DNA of 64,000 bases from Xiphias gladius (Eukaryota > Chordata > Actinopteri > Istiophoriformes > Xiphiidae): contig NC_053414.1 in the NCBI RefSeq assembly GCF_016859285.1, positions 27,858,261-27,922,260 on the forward strand, given 5' to 3'. The first letter of the stretch is position 1, and every line of letters begins with the position of its first letter. Positions 12,087 through 21,526 of this stretch are shown here, piece by piece. The translations under genes were made by a program, and so were the position numbers. Under the pieces are notes generated by a model. It made no database searches, was not told where the DNA came from, and worked only from the letters and a program-made list of their open reading frames with translations.

Positions 12087-15000
12087 CTGTTGGGGGGAAA
12101 AAAAAAAGAGCTTGAACACATAGCAGTAGAAGAGTGGCAGAACCTACCAGCAGACAGGGGCAAGAAGCTTCTAGATGGCTGCAAGAAATGTTTAGAGGCT
12201 GTCATTGTTGCCAAAGGTTCTACAACCAAATATTTGTGAAGGGTGCCAATAACTGTGTCTGGATTATATTTTGTGTTTGCATTATTTAACTATCATGCAA
12301 GTTTTGTTTTTTATTTTCTTTTGTTCGGTAATCTTGGACATTTTATTAAAATATTATGATTATACAGAATTGGTTAATTTGCATAAGGGGTGCCAATAAT
12401 TTCAACCAGGGCTATATCTATCAAGCTTTGTACTATACTGGATACCAGATACATTTGCTTGTTGGAAAAAGGGCAAAGAAGGAGATTCCTCACAATAACA
12501 GATGAGCTTCAGGATGGTTAACTGACCATCGTTTGACTAATCGGACGGTTCACCACTTTGGTCCAGACTGAAATATCTCAACAACTATTGAATGGATTGC
12601 TATAATATTTTGTACAGACATTCATGGTCCCAAGAGGATGAATCCTACAGACTTTCTTGAGCCTACTGATTTTTCTTCCCATGCCACTGTGAGGTTGACA
12701 TTTGGGGTTTTTAGTGAAATGTCTTGACATCTACTGCATGAAATTTGATACAGATGTTCATGGTGCCTAAAAGATGAATCTTAACGACTTTGGTGGTCTC
12801 CTGACTATTCTTCTAGCATTATCACCAAGTCAAAGTTTTCACTTATCTTAAGATATCTCAACATCTAAAAGATGAATTGGCACAAAATTTGGTACAGACA
12901 CTTGGGTTCCATGCTTATCACTTTGATGATCCCTTTTCCATATAGCTCAATCATCTGTTCAAAATTTAAATTTGCCCAGTACTTAAATTTCTGACCAAAT
13001 ATCTGAAATTCGAATGTATTCACATCAGCCTAAGCTGTGTTTAACATCAATTAGGAAATGTTAGTATGTTAACACACTAAAATAACACGTGAACATGGTA
13101 AACACTGTACCTGCAAAACATCAGTGTCTTAGCTTTGTCACTGTGAGCATGTTGCAACGATAGCGCTAGCATTTAGCTCAACCCACTGCTGTACCAAAGC
13201 GCAGCTTCGCAGAGCTGCTAGAAAGGCTATAGACTCTTAGTCAATAGTTTTGGCTATCATTCCTTTTAGTAATAACACTGCACTTGCAATATTAATTGCA
13301 GAAACTGGAGACTACATTGCTTAAAAGAAGTCCGACTGGATAAAATCATGAGCAGTCAGACAACTAAAACAGGGTCTGGGTTAACAGAATTACAAAATTA
13401 CCCGAACTGTCATTTGCTTCCTCCCTGGTTTATATTTGACCTACAGTACCCACCATAGCTGTTACCATAGTTTAATGTGTGATATGCTGTGTTCCCAGAT
13501 CTCAGCAATTATTCTGGTGATTAAAATGTTTTCCTAAATGATTGTGAAATCTATGAAAATAAGGTTCAACTTGTAATAAACCAGAACTTTCCTTTAACCT
13601 TGTATCTTTGACCTGCTGCGCAATGCCAAAAGGCAGGAGAGAGTAATTGTTACCTATGATCAGAAGACTTCGATCCTTGTTACTGTCACGTGGTCTGATG
13701 TGGTGCTTGTTGGTCAGATGGTTTTGGAGGTCCGCTGCTCCTCCAGCACAGCCCACATGCTCCCCACACAGCTTACAGACCACAGTGCTACGGTCCAGGG
13801 GCCGACCAGTGGGGTCTGGCTCGAACCCAAAAAAGTACCATGGGCTGTTCTGTGTTGCGTTTGGGTTACTCAGAAGTTTCTCGGTTCCAGGTATAAAATC
13901 GTACTTTTCCATTGGATGAGAGCTGGGGGACGGGAAGGAGATCACGGAAGTGGAGGTGAAGGCTGAGCCAGAAATCCCGCCTGGGTCATTAGCTGTGTCT
14001 GGGTTTGACATTGTCGTCACGTCACTAATGACAGGCATGGGGCTCTGTGATTGGCTGTGATCTGACCAAAGGGAAGTGCTGCTGGGCTCCGGGAGGGTGA
14101 CCAATTGGATGTCCTGCAGTAGGCGCAGAGCTGTCTCCTTTTCTCCAACTTCACATTTCACATTGTCACCTGTGTTGCCCAACCAAAATCAAATGCAAAG
14201 GATATTGGCAAGATATTAAGCAAGCTAATTTTCTGGTCTTAAGACCTTCAGAATAGTTACAATTAAATTAAGTCTACCGTCAGCTGAAAAATGAATGTTA
14301 AAGTGAAAAATTGATATGGTTCGGCTAGTGTGTATCTATCATGACAGTAACCCAGTGAGACAGAACTCACCCATCCCCAGGCCCAGCAAGGAGGCATAAT
14401 CCTTGCCAATCCAGACCCTGAGCTCTGCTCCCTCTGTGATGGGCTGGGAAACCCTGTAGTAGATGTGACGGTAAAACTGGAAGACAACCAGATTGTGTTC
14501 CTCCTCACTGCTCGTATATTTTACATACCTATAATATGGAGCAAATACATACAGATTGTCAATGTGACCAACCAAGTAAGCACAAAACTCTGTACTCTAC
14601 TATGAAAAAAATCTGTAATTAAAACTGCATGTCAAACAGTATTACAAAAAAAACAAAGTGACAGGGAGAAAGGAAACTTAGTTTAGAGGGAAACACTACT
14701 TTAATTAGTTCACACTACCCACCTCATCCAGTTGGATTTGTTTTCATCAGAAGCATCAACGTAGATGAAAGCAGCATCATCCCTAATCTGGAGATGGGAG
14801 CAACGTGTATGTCAGCTATTCTTATGACCAATTCTATATGGAATTTCTAAATGGAATTGGCAACACAAACCACAAATTACATCATGTATTTTAAGTGGAT
14901 TTTAAATGTGATTGTGGCACAAAACAACACTGTTGCAGTAACTTGATTTCAAACTGCCTCTTTATGTCAGCTCAAACCAGTCTACTTACAGCCCAGGCAT

Positions 15001-17980
15001 ATTTGAGGTTGGTCGGCATTTGTCCCCTACACACTTCTCCTACAAAGGGCCCAAACATGACGCCTTGCTGAAGGTGACACTTGGCGTACACCTGCATGTC
15101 TCCCATCTGCTCCTCGCCAGAAGGACCAGACATCCCAGACTCAATGTCCCTGCACAGGCACAGGCAGGAAGGCAGGGATAGCACTGCTCGGGAAGGGCCG
15201 CCATGGAGCCACGGCTCCCCAGGTGGCAACACTGCATCTGGGACATAGTTCTGATTCGAAGCATTGTGGAGAAACGGAACATCCTCAAAGAATTCTTCAT
15301 GGTTGAGATCCAAACCTAGAAAACAAAAGAATGATTAGTCAGATATGGAACTGAGTTGGGATAGTCCTCTTTATGGAGCATGTTTACTGTTTCTTTTTTT
15401 GTTTTAGGTAAAAAAAAAAAAAGAAAGAAAGAAAATATAACAGAATTAAGCAACACGGGAAAATACAGATAACACCTTTGGAAAATGTCACTGCATTAGA
15501 ATGTAACTGTTACTATACAACATAAGATACGCCACTGGTCAAAAGCTTCAGAACACCACCATTTTTCCAGTTTTTATTTAAATCTAAGCAATTCAAGTCC
15601 AGTGAATAACCTTAAATGCTACAAAGGTAAGTAATAAACTGCCCAAGGTAAAAAAAACAAACAATTTAGCTCACCAAAAACCGAAAAATCATGTAAATGT
15701 CATAGAAAACCAGCCTTTTTCCAGGAATGAAGAAAGGGGTTAACTTACAGCTTTCACATAGCAAGGGAAGTAAATTAAGCATTGAAATGCAAACAGTTCC
15801 TACAGGTGCCCAAACTTCTGTTGAGTTCTTACAAACCCTCTGTCTGTACAAAGGCAGTGTTGGAACAAACTGTGTTACTACTGTACTGCAGGAAGTTGGA
15901 CTGTATATTGCTGTCAGAATGGGGAGAAAAAGGCAAGTAACAGAGGAAGACAGACTGGTTGGTCAGGGGTTCTTCCTACAGCAAGATAATGACCCAAAAC
16001 ATTATAAGAACTAGAAGGTGGCTTCACATGATGGAAGACCACCACAGTCTCCAGACTTAAACCCCAGGGAGCTGGTTTGGGATGAACCGGAAAGAAGGTG
16101 AAAGCAAAGCAGCCTGCAAGTGCAACACATTCACGGGAACTTCTGCAACAGTGTTGGGATGAACTCTCTGAACAAGATTTCATTTCCACTGTAGAAAGAG
16201 CAGCACGAGTGTGTTCTGCAGCTGGATTAGTCAAAGATTGTGGTTTTATTTCGTTCAACAAGATTCCATGATTCATTGTTTTTATAATCTCCATTTGGTT
16301 TTTTTTTCTTCTATGTTTTCATTTCAGAAACAATGAGACATTGAATTCTGTAAATTTAATAACACCTGGAAAAGTGGAGGTGTTCTAAACCTTTTGACCG
16401 GTTGTGTATATTACATAATTGGAAACACACAACCTTTTACAAATTACTTATTTATAGCAAAGACAGAAGCTTTGAGTTTGTTTCGATTAGTTTTATTTTG
16501 TTCCCCCACCAAGAAAAATTTATGTTTTTTTCAGTGTCTTGTATCCAGCATCACGATTGTTCATTCTGAATTCTGTAGACTTTTATCCTAATATTTCACT
16601 CAGACTGTGATTACTAAAAATAATTAATCCATTGCAGCAGTGGTGCAGAATGTGTGTGCTCGAGTGAACTTCTGTTAGGGTTGCCCACTTGTCTGGTGGC
16701 AGACCTGCTGGGCCAGCTGAATCGTTCTCTGGCAATATCTCGCTGCACTGCTTTCTGCTCCTGAGAGAGGGTGTCTGGTGACTTTGGAGGGAGCTTTCAG
16801 ACCTGTTAGGAGTATAATATTTACATAGTTTGATCAGGTGAAACAGGACAAATGTAAATTAAGATGCCAACAGGTGAATGAACGCATCCTACCTCTTCAC
16901 ACTGACAGTAATAATCTCTCTCCCCTCCAGTCCTGAATCACACAGTTGGTGAAAGGGTGTGCTTCTGATGCAGTGATTGGTGTAGATCACCGATGTTCCT
17001 GCTTCTTTACACATGCGAGCCAACATTGAGCCCAGATAATTGACACCTAGGGGGACATGGCTGTACCACATATCATCTGTTAGCTCCTTCTTAGGCTGCA
17101 AGTAAAGGGCGGCTGCGTTGGATGGCAGTTTGCTGAGGTACTTTAACAGAGAAGTAATAGGACAGAGTTCACTGCCTGGCTTCTCAAACATAGAACATCG
17201 GTCCTTCTCATTATACATTTTTGTCTCATCACCAAAAATTAAGGTGCAGTATCTCAATCCTCTCTCGTCTTTTCTTATTACAAATGAATCAGGCTTCAGA
17301 TTCCTGTTGGCCTGCTTCCCTCTGCGGCCGAAATGTACCTGTATATCAAACCAGACTTTGTTCAGAAGTCCCTTTGGAGTGCAGGTGTCCATTGCACGCG
17401 AGTGTTTTAGGATGCGGATATCATTAGGCGTCAGTGCCTGATGGTGTGAAGTTATGTCTCGACCGGACTTCCTGATTCTCCTGAGCACTCCCAAGAACAC
17501 CTTGTTGGCTGAGGTGAACTCAGCATCTCTCATTAAGCACACAGGACGGCCGACAGGAGGCTCTTTGAAGTAACGGTTAAGCCCAGCTCGCAGTGCAATG
17601 TAACTGGCAATCCCATACAACTCTCCTTTGCTGTTTCGTACGGATCCATAAAAGTGTCTCAGCAGTCCGTTGAGCTCTGTATTCTCCACCGTACTCAGGT
17701 CCACCTGGCGCCCCTGGGACTCTAACCAGCCAGTGAAGCAGTTCACAGCCCATGTTGTCTGCTTCTTTGTAACCTTACTTATTTCAGTCCTGCTGTCTTC
17801 GAGTTCTTCCAGCTCCAAGTCTGATACCATTGCATGTCTAAAAAGGTCAGTGGTATTTACCTCACACTCTTCCTCTTCTTGTGACTCATTCTCTTCTTTC
17901 AGAATGATCTCCTCTTTAGTTGTCATATCAGAAGCAAACAAATCCAAACTGTCACGACAATCCCTCTGGTCTGTTTTCAT
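9058..17980 (-). CDS. Candidate chimera: Crypton tyrosine recombinase - PR/SET - BED finger - hAT transposase
   Basis: Eight minus-strand exons join in one open frame: 17980-16893, 16802-16705, 15315-14990, 14787-14723, 14528-14371, 14169-13654, 12086-10606, 9735-9058. That is 4410 nt, 1469 residues plus stop. Domains in order: acidic N-terminus and DUF3504/KIAA1958-like Crypton recombinase (about 1-395); PRDM-type PR/SET domain (about 430-580, NWMRYV and ELRVWIGKDY); BED zinc finger (about 690-745, CKLC then HLTNKHH); hAT RNase-H-like body (about 750-1240); hAT dimerisation tail (about 1245-1469, with PLQWWRTKAVQFPLLA). The last six exons are tied together by strong donors and matching phases. 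The link from exon 1 to exon 2 is supported by homology continuing across it. The link from exon 2 to the PR exon relies on a weak donor (GCAG then GTCTGC), so the locus may instead be two adjacent genes. Likely nuclear and DNA- or chromatin-binding; function unknown. I cannot assign orthology to PRDM9 or PRDM11. Confidence 0.6.
10125..10450 (-). repeat. Interspersed fish repeat, copy 1 (reverse orientation)
   Basis: This segment contains GTTAGCATGCTAAC-type motifs, the block TTTACCATGTTTACC and a degraded reverse-complement of the ATTTGGT...GACTTTGGTGATCCC block. It matches, in reverse orientation, the copy at 12.5-13.2 kb. The family is common in percomorph introns; I do not name it. It lies in the intron downstream of the hAT exon. 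Confidence 0.65.
12130..12420 (+). mobile_element. Truncated Tc1-like element (3' end)
   Basis: The fragment begins with a relic of a Tc1 transposase C-terminus (CTTCTAGATGGCTGCAAGAA, reading LLDGCKK) and ends with the terminal block GGGGTGCCAATAATTTCAACC typical of fish Tc1 families. Its 5' part and left terminal repeat are absent here. It sits in the intron just upstream of the hAT exon. Confidence 0.65.
12500..13245 (+). repeat. Interspersed fish repeat, copy 2 (forward, most complete)
   Basis: It opens with blocks such as AATATCTCAACAACTATTGA and GTACAGACATTCATGGTCCC, repeats two diverged internal copies of the ATGAATC...GACTTTGGTG block, and ends with GCTAGCATTTAGCTCAAC and TATAGACTCTTAGTC. 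Similar sequence occurs at 10.1-10.4, 27.7 and 63.7-64.0 kb. Confidence 0.7.
13654..14169 (-). CDS. BED zinc-finger exon of the fusion gene
   Basis: A 516-nt exon with phase-1 borders on both sides (donor G then GTAACA). A low-complexity Ser/Pro-rich linker is followed by a BED-type finger: SPWYFFGFEPDPTGRPLDRS, CKLCGEHVGCAGG, then LQNHLTNKHH, giving the C-x2-C and paired His ligands. BED fingers bind DNA and typically head hAT transposases and ZBED genes. Its donor joins the hAT exon in frame, reading IIGQQRSQPMM. Confidence 0.85.
14371..15315 (-). CDS. PR/SET domain exons of the fusion gene
   Basis: Three exons, 15315-14990, 14787-14723 and 14528-14371, encode a PRDM-family PR domain. The first exon starts in phase 1 at a good acceptor and encodes an acidic leader (NHEEFFEDVPFLHNAS) followed by the PR N-terminus (GDMQVYAKCHLQQGVMFGPF). 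The second encodes AAFIYVDASDENKSNWMR, and the third RYVKYTSSEEEHNLVVFQF and AELRVWIGKDYASLLGLG. The NWMRYV segment and the WxGxxY-like end are diagnostic of PRDM rather than classic SET enzymes. No C2H2 zinc-finger array follows; instead a BED exon does. The third exon ends at a strong donor (G then GTGAGT) whose phase matches the BED exon. Confidence 0.85.
15529..16409. mobile_element. Degenerate Tc1/mariner element with terminal inverted repeats
   Basis: The ends form imperfect inverted repeats: CTGGTCAAAAGCTTCAGAAC at about 15535 against the reverse complement of GTTCTAAACCTTTTGACCGG at about 16383. The interior keeps fragments of a DDE transposase (a QQDNDPKH motif near 15980 and SPDLNP near 16055) broken by stops. 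The element is too short (about 0.88 kb) and too decayed to be autonomous. It lies between the recombinase exons and the PR/SET exons of the minus-strand locus. Confidence 0.8.
16583..17980 (-). CDS. Crypton-derived tyrosine recombinase domain gene (KIAA1958-like), stand-alone form
   Basis: Exon 1 (17980-16893) and exon 2 (from 16802) encode a DUF3504-type domain like that of KIAA1958, QRICH1 and ZMYM proteins. It has an N-terminal SAM-like part (TTWAVNCFTGWLESQG, YGIASYIALRAGLNRYF) and a catalytic-like part (QVHFGRRGKQANRNLK, TNHCIRST). The intron is phase 2: AAG AG at the donor joins G of exon 2 to give KRSESSLQSH, which continues the family pattern. If the weak internal donor at 16705 is not used, the frame reads to TAA at 16583, giving about 436 residues, but the last 40 look non-coding. 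The HxxR motif is present. The residue aligned with the nucleophilic tyrosine (S-Y in the usual KSEASIRSY) appears to be His here. This suggests a domesticated, non-recombining DNA-binding protein. Confidence 0.65.
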
Positions 17981-18500
17981 AATGTTAGCTGCTGTTAGCT
18001 CCAGCAGCTGACAGGGTAGTCGCTTTGTGATAAATAGACAATGCAGCAGGCGCAGCAGGTGTTATGATAAGGCCATGTAAACAAAGCGGGTGGATACCGA
18101 ACCGTAGTCAGGTTCGGGTGCTATACAGCGATTATACCACAGTCATTATCACCTTGTATTGAAGAGACGGGTCAGTCTTTTTAGAAAAGGGTTTTAAAAC
18201 GGTAAAGATGGCGGCTTATACTGGCCAATCATTGCCCCAACCGCATAACCGTTATTTACGACATATCATGCCAGCGGGACAATGGCAACACCTTCCGTAA
18301 CAAATGCATTTTAATAACAAAATATTCGCAGATGTTACCGTTTGCTCCTTACAATGAACCGCATGAATGACTGTTTAGCTGATACCATGGCAACAACAAG
18401 GGTATGAGACTGTCGTAAAACAGACCTCTGGCGCTAGCGTTGCATTCTCTTTGAGCATGCGTACAAGCATTACAGATGTTTGTATTATGACTTTTATGCC
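17981..18500 (-). promoter_or_regulatory. Probable promoter and 5'UTR region of the recombinase/fusion gene
   Basis: The sequence upstream of the ATG at 17980 is relatively CpG-containing and has no TATA box I can place. It lacks coding character and ends the open region. The start site cannot be fixed from sequence. Confidence 0.35.
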
Positions 18501-19080
18501 GAAAATAAACACTCTGCGTCGAATAGTGTAAAATGTACCAGTGCCCCTAAACCTGACATGGAAATGACATTATATATGAAAGAACTTGACATTAGATAAC
18601 CCCCCGTTTAAAGAAATACACCGTTTTACTCAGAAACCGACGCAAACGAACTATCTTGATGATAGGCACTCTGATACAGAGCATGGTCGGAATTAAATGT
18701 TGCATTCATAGATGTGACACATTAAATACACTCACATCATTATGTGTTACAACATTAAATATTCTGCTAAGTAAAATAACTTACTGTATCACGTGATCTA
18801 TGCTCTAAAGTGGGTTATAAATGGGCAAAGAGTATGCATACACAATAACAGCATTAGGGTCAGCGGCTATTTTTTCCCCCTTAAACTGCTCCCCATGGAC
18901 CTGCAACTTTGCAAACTTTAGGAAACCCATAGTAGTGCCCCACTGCAATGTATTCTGTCAGTTTAAAGGGGGTGGATGCATGTAGTCGTTGCAATTGCTG
19001 TCAGTGCTCCAAGACTCAAATCTGATGCACGCTATACATCTATAAATGCAGTGAAATCACTGAATTTGGTGGGAAATCAC
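18501..19080. other. Non-coding interval
   Basis: AT-rich DNA between the fusion-gene promoter and the orphan BED exon. I looked for a hAT body continuing from the BED exon and saw none. Confidence 0.5.
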
Positions 19081-19321
19081 CTGGCGCCTCAAACAAAGCT
19101 CCAGAGGTCGTGGAGGAAGTGGTCTCGAAAAAATCTGCACGATGTCGACGTCTCAGATGACTTCTTAAATTCGTGGTATTTCCACCTTTTGCAAGCACTA
19201 TTTTTCGGCACAAGCGACAAACGGCCTCGCCAGAGTTCAAAGGTTGTCCCTTTTCATCTGCTTTCAGGCCAAAATACAACCACACGATAGACTTGCTTCT
19301 TGGTTTACTGATAAGATCCAT
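19040..19321 (-). CDS. Orphan BED zinc-finger exon or gene fragment
   Basis: A 93-codon frame starting at ATG 19321 encodes a complete BED finger: SIVWLYFGLKADEKGQPLNS, CRLCRKIVLAKGGNT, then LRSHLRRRH (C-x2-C and paired His). It resembles ZBED-type hAT-derived proteins. A possible donor (CCAG then GTGATT) at 19081 would end the exon after FEAPG in phase 1. No hAT catalytic region follows nearby on this strand before the recombinase gene. It may be a first exon whose partner is far downstream, a stand-alone short gene, or a transposon remnant. Confidence 0.6.
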   Translation of the reverse strand: MDLISKPRSKSIVWLYFGLKADEKGQPLNSGEAVCRLCRKIVLAKGGNTTNLRSHLRRRHRADFFETTSSTTSGALFEAPGDFPPNSVISLHL

Positions 19322-21000
19322 GTTTCTCTGGCCCTTTTTCTGCTTTTCTGCAGACTACCGCTGGCTGCAGCACTGCTGCGAGAACTGGGGTGGATAGAAA
19401 GGGCACCCCGTGGAAAATTACGCCAATTTCTGCATTGAAGTGTTTTAAGTGTATGCCACCTTAACAGCGTAGTGAGGACGAGGGCTCTCTGCGTGAAAAT
19501 CGCGAGAAAAGTGTGCAAACATTTTCAGTGGCTTTTATAAAGACAGATCGGATGACAGTCAGTGAATTAGTGATGCGACGTCTATCTGCTCTGTTTCTGT
19601 GCTCCCCTACGCCTTTAATTGTGAACCAACGACAACACACCGCGACGGGTCAGGGCTGCCAGGTCCTGTTGCTTATGGACCTGCACAAATTTCAGTCCAA
19701 ATATTGTTTAAATCCCACTCAAATGTCTGAGAATGTATTTCCCTAATATAAGTGTTGCGAGTTCTTTTAAAAGTTTTAAATAATGCTGGTTTTAAAAAAA
19801 CCCCACAATAAGTCATCAGTTAATTCTGAGTGTTTTACTTTTGAAAAGGTCCCTGCCAAGCATCATTTTCTTCGTACCGGGTCATTGGCAGGTTCTATCA
19901 AGTGGCCAAAAAACAAAAAAAAGGCTAGTAAAATGGTAACATAAACAGGCATTAAAGAAATGTGGCTCATTGTGTCAGGTGAAAAGATACCAAATAAAAT
20001 AGACTATCAGTGGTATAACTTTGCTTTAAATAAAAAAGTTCCAAGGCTGGATTACCAACCAGTTAAAGCAGAAAAATGCCTCAGGACCCCAGAACCTCAG
20101 GGGCCCCAAAGACCTGGGGTCACTGCGTGACAATTAGTTTTACTAAAATGTAAACCGCAATGATTAAAATCGAAATATCTTGTGTCAAAATCTAGTTTTA
20201 ATATCTATGTTATTTTAGTTGATAGTGTCCTCCCATGTTGCATATTTTCTTGATTAATCCTTTGGTGTTCAAAATAGTGAAAAATGCTCATTCTACCCAA
20301 ACATATTTCATTTGCTATCACGTATGACAAAAAGAAGCAGCAAATCCTCACATTTAAGAAGCTTGAACAGGAGAATGTTTGGCATTTTTGCTTGAAAAGT
20401 GACTGAAATTATTCATCAGTTATCAAAATAGTTGCCTACTAATTTTCTTTTTATCAATTTATCAGTTGATCAGCTAAATGTTACAGCTCTATTTTTTTTA
20501 AAGCATATTAGTCTTTGTTGATTTCTGGGCCTCTACAAAATTTGCTGTACACACTGTACCTTCGAGATAGGAAGGCAGGCAAAGAGAGTGTGAAAAACCA
20601 GGCGTTCAATAGGGGTCCAAAGCTCCATTTTGCCCTGTAGCAGTTAATCCAGTTTTGTGTAGGTCTTTCTGACAGGTTTGAATTATCAACCAGAACAGAA
20701 AACCAGATACCTTGAGCTACCATTTCCCACCTCAAATCGTCAGAACACCAGTCCATCCATCTCCTGGTCAGGCTGTTTGTATTACTGCATGGCTCACTCC
20801 TTCCATGGTACTGACTGAGGCTTTTCATTAAGTTCTTAGGTAAAAAATTACATACAAAACCAACCAACAATCTTCTTGGCAACCCCCCATAAACATCTGA
20901 GACCCCCCTCCGTCAACCGACTTACGTGAATTCTTCAAACCTGGCAACGCCGGGGCTCGCGTACTTCCTGTCGCACAGAGTTTGGCATTTGCTGTCATAC
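19322..21000. other. Non-coding interval upstream of ccdc175
   Basis: I see no gene here. A 124-codon minus-strand frame near 20508-20882 has no recognisable domain and no codon-use support. The final part grows richer in CpG towards the ccdc175 start. Confidence 0.5.
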
Positions 21001-21526
21001 CAGGCAAGTCTGACTCGTGTTTTCAGCCCACACACGTCTGGGGAACCGAGGGTGATCCTAAACGTCTGCTCGGGAATCGTGACACTTTTCAGGTAAGCGC
21101 CAAACCTGTTGTTGAGCGCCCAGTGCTTACACCAAGTTATTTTCCAGGAAACTAGACAGGTAAGGCTCTCTAGTGGGATTACTTGTTAGTTCATGCTTCA
21201 TACGCAGAGGCCGCCGTGTCGTGTCGGTTTATCTAATATGCGGTTTATCTACAATTCGGTTTAGCTTAGTTTCTTGGGGTTAGGTAAAGGCTCAGCGGCA
21301 GCGGTCGCTCGGTTTCACGGTTAGCTAACAGTTAGCCACCGCTAACAACATTGTGGCCTCGCTGACTCGCCGTAGCATGTTGCTTCGTGGTGGCGCAGCT
21401 GTTGCCACGGCGACCGCACTCACAAGTTATAGTGGTAGAAGCTAACTGAACTTTTAATCAGGAGACAAGCTTTCGAGCGCAAGACGCGCATAGACCTAAA
21501 ACAAAAGACATTTGGATTCATAAAAG
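21001..21526 (+). promoter_or_regulatory. ccdc175: ccdc175 promoter and 5'UTR with a possible leader intron
   Basis: CpG-containing sequence precedes the long coding exon. A good donor (TTTTCAG then GTAAGCG at 21093) and a candidate acceptor (AATCAG ending at 21461) suggest a 5'UTR intron. The coding ATG at 21527 is the first in the long frame. Confidence 0.4.

Noticed and set aside
15914-16294. 126-codon minus-strand frame within the Tc1 relic
   Set aside because: Plus strand shows broken transposase motifs; the minus frame has no similarity I recognise.
20508-20882. 124-codon minus-strand frame
   Set aside because: No domain, no family resemblance, no promoter or splice context; likely chance.
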